Shown here: positions 1 to 7,618 of the stretch, in pieces | Numbering within the stretch: the first letter of the stretch is position 1 | Layout: each line of letters starts with the position of its first letter | Assembly (NCBI GenBank): GCA_003054655.1 | Contig: QAYZ01000014.1 | Span: 186,001-250,000, forward strand | Length of the DNA stretch: 64,000 bases | From: Spartobacteria bacterium LR76 | Lineage (GTDB): Bacteria > Verrucomicrobiota > Verrucomicrobiia > Chthoniobacterales > Terrimicrobiaceae | Direction of reading: 5' to 3' | Notes under the pieces: model-generated | Seen by the model: the letters and a program-made list of their open reading frames with translations, nothing else | What the model was told of the DNA's origin: nothing | The model's database searches: none | Translations under genes and position numbers: made by a program

Positions 1-389
1 AGGAGGCCTCCTACATCAATGCCGGCACGGGCACTCTCACCGAGGGCATGTCGAGTTCCGAGCAGATCGTGCTGTTTCCGATGTTTGAGAAGCCTGTCGT
101 GGTGGAGATACCCCCGAGCGAGGGCGGTCATGGCGGCGGCGACCCGATCATGCTCGAAGAGATTTTTGGCGGGAAGCCATTCCCGGACCCATTTCACCGG
201 GCGGCCAATCACATCGACGGAGCACGCTCGATCCTCACGGGGATCGCGGCGAACGAATCCTTCCGTACGGGCCTGCCGGTAAAGGTGGATTCCCTTCTCC
301 GTCTCGATGAGTGGACCTCTCCCGCAGTCGATCATCTCCCCGAGGTGGCGGCGGCACCGGCAGGCGATCCCGCTGTGCTGGCAGGGTAA
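1..389 (+). CDS. Gfo/Idh/MocA-family oxidoreductase, C-terminal end (5' truncated by window)
   Basis: The reading frame is open from base 3 and stops at TAA 387-389, so only about the last 128 residues are present. The sequence HGGGDPIMLEEIFGG followed by HRAANHIDGARSILTGIAAN is the C-terminal helix and active-site-lid region typical of NAD(P)-dependent Gfo/Idh/MocA oxidoreductases, which often act on sugars or inositols. The NAD-binding Rossmann half lies upstream of the window, so substrate and cofactor cannot be judged. It is followed on the same strand by secreted glycan-related genes, which fits a role in sugar metabolism. An ATG at 48 is internal and unlikely to be the true start. Confidence 0.8.
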   Translation, partial: EASYINAGTGTLTEGMSSSEQIVLFPMFEKPVVVEIPPSEGGHGGGDPIMLEEIFGGKPFPDPFHRAANHIDGARSILTGIAANESFRTGLPVKVDSLLRLDEWTSPAVDHLPEVAAAPAGDPAVLAG

Positions 390-430
390 TTCCCAGCCTC
401 GCCAGTCTGGTTGCAATTGCTGATTATTCT

Positions 431-1015
431 ATGAAAAGTACCCTTCCCCCTATGATTACGTCGCGTTCCCCCGGTCTCGTTCGCGTGGGTTTTGGCCTTG
501 TTGCTTTTGCCGTGCTCCTTGGTTCATCCCTGGCGGGTGAAACCGCGCTCGATGTCCTCAGCGGCAAGAAATGGGCGTTCTATCCCGGCTATGAGTTTCC
601 CGGCGCGAAAGGAACCTGCCGGCTGGAATCCGTCGATGGCCGCGATGCGCTCGTGATCGAGTATGATTTCACCGGCGGAGGCGCGTACGTGCTGGCCGGC
701 ACTCCGGTGGACATCGCGCAGGGGCCTGCGGAGCTGCGCTTTGACGTCAAGGCCGACCGTGAGATAAAAATGATCGTGCGGCTCGAGGATTCCGCGAAGC
801 AGACCCATCAGTACAATCTGCTCTCCAAGGCGGCAGGGGAATGGGAGACCCTCACGGTCGACCTGGCCAAGCCCGCCAACAAAAGCTTCGGCGGCCCGGC
901 TGACGGAGTGATCCATTACCCCATTACGAAATTCTCGGTCGCAGTCGGAAAAGGAAAAACAACCGCCGAGCAGCCGGGAACCGCCGCAATCTCCAATGTC
1001 CGCACAGTCGAGTAA
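431..1015 (+). CDS. Small secreted protein with CBM-like jelly-roll module
   Basis: About 194 residues. The first 35 or so form a signal peptide (basic N-terminus, hydrophobic core VGFGLVAFAVLLGSSLAG). The rest has alternating beta-strand character, with an acidic FDVKAD strand, VRLEDSAKQTHQYN and a terminal AAISNVRTVE, as in carbohydrate-binding jelly-roll modules. No catalytic motif is visible. The ATG at 431 was chosen because it gives a clean signal peptide; an upstream in-frame ATG at 311 would overlap the previous gene, and ATG 452 is an alternative. It ends only 7 bp before the next gene, whose N-terminal region carries a similar module, so the two are probably co-transcribed. The function as a glycan-binding accessory protein is inferred from fold appearance only. 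Confidence 0.6.
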   Translation: MKSTLPPMITSRSPGLVRVGFGLVAFAVLLGSSLAGETALDVLSGKKWAFYPGYEFPGAKGTCRLESVDGRDALVIEYDFTGGGAYVLAGTPVDIAQGPAELRFDVKADREIKMIVRLEDSAKQTHQYNLLSKAAGEWETLTVDLAKPANKSFGGPADGVIHYPITKFSVAVGKGKTTAEQPGTAAISNVRTVE

Positions 1016-1022
1016 ATCCGCT

Positions 1023-4000
1023 ATGAAATCCGTACCAGCCCTGATCCTTGTCGGCGCGTTCAGCCTGAGCGCATATGCCCAGACGCCGGCTCCCACGCCC
1101 TTTGCCGCCCAGCCGGTGGCGGTTCGCCCCATCAAGCCCGCCAAGACAACCGTGACTCCGGTGGACCTGTTCAGTCAGGAAAAATCGGCACTGTGGAGCA
1201 CGGAACCCGAGACCGTCGGTGACAAGATCCCGTTCTCCCTGCAGAGCGAAAACGGAACCGGGTTCCTGCGGATCAAAACGGACGCCATGGAACCTGGGAA
1301 AATGACGGTTCGAGCTACCCCCCCCGGCGACGCCCCGGCGAACGGGGAGGTCTGGGCCAAGGCCAGGGCGAACTACGTGACCTTCCTCTGTCGCAGCAAC
1401 AACCCGGCAGAGATGACTTTCCATCCGCTCCAGCGCGGCAAGTCGGCCGGGACCTACTGCGGTCCGTTTTCCGTGGCTCCGGGCGACTGGAAACGGGTGA
1501 TATTGCCGGTCGCCGAACTCCGTCTCAAGGATTTCTCAAAAATCGCCGGCCTGGGCTTCCGCCTCGTCAAGGCGCCCGCCGGGACCGTCGTCGATATCAA
1601 GGATCTCGCCGTCGGGAACGTCCCGTACTTTGATGACCTATGGAAGACGCAGAAGCTGACGATCAGCATCGATGGTGACTGGCGTTTTGCCACCGATCCC
1701 GGTGACAAAGGAATGACCGAGAGCTGGTTCGCGCCCGGTTTTGACGATTCCCAATGGAAAGTCCTGAAGTCCGGCCTGGAATGGCAGGCGCAGGGCATCC
1801 AGCACTATGGATACGGATGGTATCGCCAGCAGATCTTCGTGCCGAAGGAATTCGAGGGCGTGCCGCTCAAGATCACGTTTTGCGACATCAAGGCTGACGA
1901 CGATGCGTGGTTCAATGGCCAGCGCATCGGGGGATTCAATGGGGAGTACAAGTACAACAACTGGAGCACGCGGACCTACGTCGTGCCGCCGTCCGTCATT
2001 CGCTACGGCGAGAACAATCAGATCGCCATTCGGATCTGGGGGGGCAATCTCACCTTCATCAAGAACAAGAGCGGCCTTATCAAAGGTCCCCTCGTGGCGG
2101 AGCTCGATCCCTATACGGTGAAATTCCGCAAGCCCGGCGGCGAAGCCGTCGCGCCCGATTTGTTCGACCTCAGCGATGCCCAGCAGGGGCAGCCTTTTGA
2201 GATTGTCTTTTCCTTTCCCGGGGAACTCGCCCAGACGGCGGGGGCGCAGGTGCAGTTCAAGCTGGTGAACTCCATCGGGACCGCGCTCGCCTCCGGCCAG
2301 GCGCCTCTGGTCGCAGGAGACAAGGGCATCGCCACCGCCACGGTCCCGGTCGACCTAGAAACCTCGCGCAAGGTGTACCTGAGCGGACGGCTCTGGGCGC
2401 AGCTTATCATCAATGATGCCCAGGGCATGCCGCTTTACGCCGGAGGCCGCGAGATGGATCGTCTTTCCTTCCTGAAGCGCGATACGACGCCGCTGCCGGC
2501 CCTGCCGGAGACTCTGGAGGACACGCCGTACGGGAAGCTGAAGCTGGTCGATGAGATTGACGCCTCGAAGCCGATCTTTGAGGACGCGCATCCCTATCTG
2601 CAAAGCGGCTTCACCAAGGCGCAGGAGCGCATGCCGGCCGGCTCGGATGTCGATGTGAAGGTGTCCGAGATCCTCGGCAAAAAGGCCCGAGAGAGCGCCT
2701 ACGGCTGGTTTGCCTATCGTGTGGGGCGCGGGAAGCTCAACCCCCGCTCGACCTATCTGCTCCGCATCGAGTACCCCGAGGACAAGCCCCGCTTCTCCCC
2801 CATCGAGGTCCAGGTCGGGCAGAACTTCATGGACATCGGCTGGAAGAGCGGTGTCGGAGCCGATGACGTTTACGACAACTGGCCGCTCAACAAGAAGTGG
2901 AACTGGTACGACGTGATCGTGCCTCTCGACGACGAAACCACGGGCACGGGAGGCACCGGCACGGCCCCGGCGGAGAACGGCTTCTGGGTCTATTTCATGA
3001 ACAAGATCGGACCCCAGGGCTTTTACAGCATGTGGGAGGGCGGCCCGGCGGTGGCGAAGATCAAGCTCTACGAGATCAATCCGGAGAAGGACGCTCCCGT
3101 GATCCATCGTCCCGAGGGGCTGCCCAACCGCGTGCTCTCCCTGGACTGGGAGCGCCAGCCGGATGGAAACCCGGAGGATTTCGTTAAGTATGCCAAACTC
3201 ATGGGCTACTCGGCGATCTCGCCGATCATGATCAAGTGGCATTTCATGAATTTCAGCGAGCCGCTGAATGGCTACACCTCGATCGTCATCGACGAGCATA
3301 ACTACTGGGCCAGCAAGCCCTACGACCCTGCGACCGGCGAGCCGGCATCGTCACCCATTCCGGGCAGGAAGACCCAGCACGAGCTTTTCCTCGAGGCCAC
3401 GAAGAAGTGGGGTATTGACTACATCCCGCGCTTCGAGTGGGGCGGCTCGATGGATCTGCCCGAGGATGCCAAAGCCATCGGAGTGGACGCCAAGCTGGCA
3501 AAGCCCAACCGGTTCGCCCAGTGGTCGTCCAACCTGCTGAACCAGGCGACGTGGGACGATCTCCAGAAGCTGATGGATTATCTCATCAAGCCGTATGTGA
3601 AGGACAACCCGCAGCTCACTGGCGTCCTGTGGCGCATCCGCTGCGACCGCGTACAAATCTCCTACGGCGAGGCCGACCTGGAGCTTTTCTCCAAGGAAAC
3701 CGGCATCGCGCTTCCTCCCGGAGGGCCGGCGCAGCGCGCCGCCTGGGCGGCGGGCGAGATGCGGGCAAAGTATGATGAATGGTGGCACGGCAAGCGGGCG
3801 GACTTTCACAAGAAGCTCGCCGCCCTGTTGAAGAGCTACCGTCCGGACATGGAGTTGTATTATTACAACTGGGACCCCGATAAATTCGGCATCATCCTGC
3901 CCGACACCACGGCCTGGGCGTTCAAGGCCAAGGTCGCGAAGTCCGGCCCCACGGGCGGAAAAGCCGCCTACGAGGCCGAGCGTGCGGAGCGAAAGAAGCT

Positions 4001-4685
4001 GACTGCGTCTGATTACATCGAGACCGTGCGGACGGGCAATTTTGGCGATGCTTTCAAAGGCAGCAACCGTGCCGACTACGGCATACGACCGGAGCTCTAC
4101 CGTGACACGCCTGGCATTCAGATTTTCGCCCCGGCGAACTATCTCTGCTATGCCGACAAGCCGGAGTATCTGAACTACTTCCAGACGGCTGACGGCCTGG
4201 CGGTGAGCAACGTCGTTTCCTACGACGAGGTGAATGCCCGCAATATCAACCCGAAGTATGAGGGCAATATGATCACCCCGGGCGGTCCGGACTTCAGCAT
4301 GGCGCTGGAACTGCTTGCCTACTTCCATGGCGACGCTCGCACGCTGAACTACACGGTCTATACGTACGGTCGCGGCTTTGCCGATGCGCATCGGCGGTTT
4401 GCCCAGGCGTTCCTTGCCCTGCCTGCGGTCAAGGGGACGGTGATCGACCAGGGTGATGCAGACGTGAAGGCGCGGCTGTATCCGACTGACAAGGGAACCT
4501 ATCTCGGCGTGGCCTACAAGGGGTACGAAGGCAAAAAGCTGACGATCAAGGTTCCCGGCAAGGCCGGAGCGAAGCTGAAAGACCTTGTCACCGACAAGTA
4601 TGTCTCCACGACCAACTCGGGCGCTGACCTGCAATTCGTCATCGACTCGCAGCCGATGGAACTCAACGCCTATCGGATCGAGTAA
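1023..4685 (+). CDS. Large exported glycoside-hydrolase-like protein (jelly-roll + GH2-type sugar-binding domain + putative TIM barrel)
   Basis: 1,220 residues. A signal peptide ends near AYAQTPAP (residue about 20). Residues about 50-200 form a CBM-like module ending in VVDIKDLAVGN. Residues about 210-360 match the GH2 sugar-binding jelly roll: ISIDGDWRFATDP, SWFAPGFDDSQWKVL, YGYGWYRQQIFVP and AWFNGQRIGGF. From about residue 700 (LSLDWERQPDGNPEDFVKYAKLMGY) to about 1110 the pattern suggests an alpha/beta barrel, with YYYNWDPDKFG and a C-terminal beta region. No GH2, GH5 or GH42 catalytic signature (such as NEP) was recognised, so the catalytic family is unknown. Start 1023 was chosen because ATG 996 lies inside the previous gene and would bury the signal peptide. 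Confidence 0.65.
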   Translation: MKSVPALILVGAFSLSAYAQTPAPTPFAAQPVAVRPIKPAKTTVTPVDLFSQEKSALWSTEPETVGDKIPFSLQSENGTGFLRIKTDAMEPGKMTVRATPPGDAPANGEVWAKARANYVTFLCRSNNPAEMTFHPLQRGKSAGTYCGPFSVAPGDWKRVILPVAELRLKDFSKIAGLGFRLVKAPAGTVVDIKDLAVGNVPYFDDLWKTQKLTISIDGDWRFATDPGDKGMTESWFAPGFDDSQWKVLKSGLEWQAQGIQHYGYGWYRQQIFVPKEFEGVPLKITFCDIKADDDAWFNGQRIGGFNGEYKYNNWSTRTYVVPPSVIRYGENNQIAIRIWGGNLTFIKNKSGLIKGPLVAELDPYTVKFRKPGGEAVAPDLFDLSDAQQGQPFEIVFSFPGELAQTAGAQVQFKLVNSIGTALASGQAPLVAGDKGIATATVPVDLETSRKVYLSGRLWAQLIINDAQGMPLYAGGREMDRLSFLKRDTTPLPALPETLEDTPYGKLKLVDEIDASKPIFEDAHPYLQSGFTKAQERMPAGSDVDVKVSEILGKKARESAYGWFAYRVGRGKLNPRSTYLLRIEYPEDKPRFSPIEVQVGQNFMDIGWKSGVGADDVYDNWPLNKKWNWYDVIVPLDDETTGTGGTGTAPAENGFWVYFMNKIGPQGFYSMWEGGPAVAKIKLYEINPEKDAPVIHRPEGLPNRVLSLDWERQPDGNPEDFVKYAKLMGYSAISPIMIKWHFMNFSEPLNGYTSIVIDEHNYWASKPYDPATGEPASSPIPGRKTQHELFLEATKKWGIDYIPRFEWGGSMDLPEDAKAIGVDAKLAKPNRFAQWSSNLLNQATWDDLQKLMDYLIKPYVKDNPQLTGVLWRIRCDRVQISYGEADLELFSKETGIALPPGGPAQRAAWAAGEMRAKYDEWWHGKRADFHKKLAALLKSYRPDMELYYYNWDPDKFGIILPDTTAWAFKAKVAKSGPTGGKAAYEAERAERKKLTASDYIETVRTGNFGDAFKGSNRADYGIRPELYRDTPGIQIFAPANYLCYADKPEYLNYFQTADGLAVSNVVSYDEVNARNINPKYEGNMITPGGPDFSMALELLAYFHGDARTLNYTVYTYGRGFADAHRRFAQAFLALPAVKGTVIDQGDADVKARLYPTDKGTYLGVAYKGYEGKKLTIKVPGKAGAKLKDLVTDKYVSTTNSGADLQFVIDSQPMELNAYRIE

Positions 4686-4746
4686 GAAGACCTGCTCCCG
4701 GATGGCGGATGTGATGAAATCTCATCGAGCCGAAAGGGGCGAAAAT

Positions 4747-4794
4747 ATCAAAAACCGGGATGCTGATCGCATGGACGGCACTCCCGGTTTTGAT
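4747..4794. repeat. Inverted repeat between two glycan genes
   Basis: ATCAAAAACCGGGA at 4747-4760 pairs with TCCCGGTTTTGAT at 4782-4794 with one bulged A and a 21-nt loop. It sits in the 185-bp gap between the stop at 4685 and the esterase start at 4871. No T-run follows, so it is not a classical intrinsic terminator; it could be an RNA stabiliser, a Rho-independent-like stop or a regulatory hairpin. Confidence 0.5.
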
Positions 4795-4870
4795 GGATAG
4801 TCAGACGTGATGCGCCCTGAAGTCGCATGAACGCGAAGACAGGGTCGTTTCCCAGAGTTTCCAGTCCCCT

Positions 4871-6385
4871 ATGAGCCTCTCTTTTTCCCGCCGTCGCCCT
4901 CTGTTTCAAAAAGTGAAATCTTACCGCCTGCTGGCGGCGCTGCTTTGCGTCGTCGCTCCCTCGCTCGCTCTGGCCGATGTGCAACTGCCGCCAGTCTTCT
5001 CCGACCACATGGTGCTCCAGGCCGGGCGGCCTGTGCCGGTATGGGGCAAGGCTTCGCCGGGTGAAAAGGTCACGGTGCGAGCCGGTGCCCAGGTGAAGGA
5101 AGCCCAGGCGGCTGCAGATGGAAAATGGTCGGTCACGCTCGATCCGCTGAAGTCCGGTGAGGAATTGACTCTTACCATCCAGGGCGGATCGGGAGCGCCT
5201 GTCACCATCAGCGATGTGCTGGCAGGCGAGGTGTGGCTGTGTTCCGGGCAATCCAACATGGCCCTGCCGGTGGCGAAGGCGAAAGACGCGGCGACGGAGA
5301 TCGCGACGGCCAACTGGCCGAAGATCCGGATGTTTCAAAACAAAAAGTGGATCCTTTGCAGCCCGCAGACGGCGGGGACCTTCTCGGCGGTGGGGTACTA
5401 TTTTGGCCGGGACATTCATCAAAAGACCGGCGCTCCGGTGGGCTTGCTAAACATGTCCTCGGGCGGCACGCCGATCGAGCTTTGGACCAGCCCGGAGGCG
5501 CAGAAGGCCGTACCCGGTCTTCAGCCGCTGTTTGCCAAGGGAGCTGTCGCTGAGGCGGCGGGCGATGATGCCAAACAGGCGGAAAGCGATCGCCAGCAGG
5601 CGGTCGAGGTGGAGGGAAAGCAGGCTGTCGCTGCGCAGAAGAAAGCTCCGGGTTATTTGTTTGCTGATCGGATTTTGCCGCTTGTTCCCTATGCGATCCA
5701 GGGGGTGCTCTGGTATCAAGGCGAGGCAAATTCCTACACGGAACACGCCAACCTCTACGGCCTCCAGCTCGCCACGATGATCAAGGACTGGCGCTCGCGC
5801 TGGGGGTACGACTTTGCCTTCCTCACGGTGCAACTGCCCGAGCTCGGACCCGCGCAGACCGAGCCGATGCAGACCCACGGGCGCGTGCTCGTCCGGGAGG
5901 GGGAACTCAAATCCCTCGAGCTTCCCAATACCGGCCTGGCGGTGCTGCTCGGGACGGGCGAGGAGAAGTCCAACCACCCGCTCAACAAGCAGGAGGCCGG
6001 AAGGCGTCTCGCAAACTGGGCGCTGGCCTCGGTGTACGGCCAGAAGGATGTCGCGATGTCCGGACCGCTTCCCGCCGGCAGCACTGTGCAAGGCGACCGC
6101 GTCGTCATCAGCTTCACCCACACCGATGGCGGACTGGTGGCGCAGGGCGGGGGACCGCTCAAGGGCTTTGCGATTTCCGGGGCCGATGGCGAGTGGGTCT
6201 GGGGTGATGCGGTGATCGAGGGCGACAAGGTGGCGGTCTCCAGTGCGGAGGTGAAGCAGCCCGTCGCCGTGCGCTATGCCTGGGCGATCAACCCGGTCGG
6301 CGCCAACCTCGCCAATGGAGCGGGTTTGCCGGCCACGCCATTCCGGACCGACGATCAGCCGATTTCAAATCGGGCCGGGCAATAG
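4871..6385 (+). CDS. Sialate O-acetylesterase-like (SASA/SGNH) exported protein
   Basis: 504 residues with a signal peptide (KSYRLLAALLCVVAPSLALA, cleavage near residue 36). An N-terminal beta module starts with the family hallmark VFSDHMVLQ and VPVWGKA. The SASA domain has the nucleophile motif GQSNM (Ser128) and GVLWYQGEAN. The family removes O-acetyl groups from sialic acids or from acetylated plant polysaccharides; with mannan and pectin genes around, plant-glycan deacetylation is more likely here. Near the C-terminal His the usual D-I-H-P-x-N-K-Q motif reads S-N-H-P-L-N-K-Q (Ser367, His369), so the canonical Asp is not where expected. The gene lies 185 bp downstream of the large hydrolase, with the PL22 gene 9 bp after it. 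Confidence 0.85.
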   Translation: MSLSFSRRRPLFQKVKSYRLLAALLCVVAPSLALADVQLPPVFSDHMVLQAGRPVPVWGKASPGEKVTVRAGAQVKEAQAAADGKWSVTLDPLKSGEELTLTIQGGSGAPVTISDVLAGEVWLCSGQSNMALPVAKAKDAATEIATANWPKIRMFQNKKWILCSPQTAGTFSAVGYYFGRDIHQKTGAPVGLLNMSSGGTPIELWTSPEAQKAVPGLQPLFAKGAVAEAAGDDAKQAESDRQQAVEVEGKQAVAAQKKAPGYLFADRILPLVPYAIQGVLWYQGEANSYTEHANLYGLQLATMIKDWRSRWGYDFAFLTVQLPELGPAQTEPMQTHGRVLVREGELKSLELPNTGLAVLLGTGEEKSNHPLNKQEAGRRLANWALASVYGQKDVAMSGPLPAGSTVQGDRVVISFTHTDGGLVAQGGGPLKGFAISGADGEWVWGDAVIEGDKVAVSSAEVKQPVAVRYAWAINPVGANLANGAGLPATPFRTDDQPISNRAGQ

Positions 6386-6394
6386 GCGGTTCGT

Positions 6395-7609
6395 TTGCCA
6401 CCCGTGAAGATCTCCCATTCCTCCGAGCGGTTGAGTGTTTGCGATGCCTCGACTGGAGCCGAGGTGACTCGATGGACGCAGGGACCGGGGAAGAATCACC
6501 ATCTTTATTTCACCACCCATAGTGTCACGGCGGACGACCGGTGGCTGGTCTTTCTGTCCGAGCGGGACGGGCATCCGAATCTCTACGCGATCGATCGGCG
6601 CGATGGGGCGATCCGCAGGCTGAGCAATAACGCCGCCGGGACACTGCGGAGCTACGTATATCCGCTGGGCGGCCTTGTCGGATTGAGCAAGGTCTCGCCC
6701 TGCCTTGACCCCTTTCGCAATCGCCTGTTTTACATCCGCGACGACCGGATCTTTCAGGTGAATCTCGATGACCTGGAGCCGACGGAACGATCTCTCGCGT
6801 CGCTGCCCGCGGGCTGGTATGGCGGGTTTACCCATATCTCGGCGGACGGAAAGACGCTCTGCGTGCCGGTGGCGGACCCTCGTGCTTTCGCAGATGAGAA
6901 AACGCAATGGGACCAGCTCGATCACGTGCCCTCGCGCATGGCGGCGGGCGGGCTGTACACGCGGCTTTACTTCATCGACATGGAAACCGGCGCGCAGCGC
7001 ATCGCGGCGGAGGTGCCATTTTGGGTGACGCATGTGCAGTTTGACCCGGCAGGCTCGCTCCGGATGATCTTTAACCTGGAGGGCAGCGGAGATGGCGGGC
7101 CCTTGCCGGATCGCATCTGGTGCCTGGAGCGGGACGGCTCGTTTCGCCCGCTCGCCCCGGAGGTCAAGGGCGAATGGCGTTCGCATGAAAACTGGGCTTC
7201 CGATGGCCTGAGCATCGTCTACCACGGTTCGCGCGACGGAAGGGCCTTTGTGGCGGCGCGCACCTGGGAGGGGGAGTTGCTGCATGAATCGGCGATTGAT
7301 GGGGTGGAATTCTGGCATGCCACGGGACTGCCCGATGGGCGGCGGCTCGCGGTGGATCGACGGGATGGAATGATCTCCCTGATCGATCCGCAACCCGGAG
7401 GCGCGCCACCCCGGGTGATCGATCTTTGCCGGCACGACACCACCATCGAGGACCAGGATACGCACGCGCACCCGATCACCGCTCTGCATGGCCGCAGTCT
7501 CGTCTTCAGTTCCGATCGCAGCGGCGACTGCCAGGTCTATGAAGTCGCCATCCCGGGAGCCGATGCCGCCCTGGACCCAGAATCTCCACGCCAAACACCA
7601 ACCGTTTAG
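6395..7609 (+). CDS. Oligogalacturonate lyase-like beta-propeller (PL22)
   Basis: About 404 residues, WD-like propeller blades throughout, no signal peptide, so probably cytoplasmic. PL22 enzymes cleave unsaturated digalacturonate to 5-keto-4-deoxyuronate in pectin catabolism. The N-terminal KNHHLYFTTHS matches the family. The metal-binding pattern is preserved: His264 (SHENWASDG) and Gln354, His357 and His359 in EDQDTHAHP, with the same Q-x2-H-x-H spacing I recall from Yersinia PL22. His213 (VTHVQFDP) is in the position of the catalytic His. The start is a TTG at 6395 directly after the previous stop; GTG 6404 is an alternative, and no ATG is available near the N-terminus. Operon position with a deacetylase upstream and GH38 downstream. 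Confidence 0.8.
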   Translation: MPPVKISHSSERLSVCDASTGAEVTRWTQGPGKNHHLYFTTHSVTADDRWLVFLSERDGHPNLYAIDRRDGAIRRLSNNAAGTLRSYVYPLGGLVGLSKVSPCLDPFRNRLFYIRDDRIFQVNLDDLEPTERSLASLPAGWYGGFTHISADGKTLCVPVADPRAFADEKTQWDQLDHVPSRMAAGGLYTRLYFIDMETGAQRIAAEVPFWVTHVQFDPAGSLRMIFNLEGSGDGGPLPDRIWCLERDGSFRPLAPEVKGEWRSHENWASDGLSIVYHGSRDGRAFVAARTWEGELLHESAIDGVEFWHATGLPDGRRLAVDRRDGMISLIDPQPGGAPPRVIDLCRHDTTIEDQDTHAHPITALHGRSLVFSSDRSGDCQVYEVAIPGADAALDPESPRQTPTV

Positions 7610-7618
7610 GTACAGAAA

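Noticed and set aside
3351-4634. 427-residue open frame on - strand
   Set aside because: Shadow of the large hydrolase-like gene with no recognisable domain or start context.
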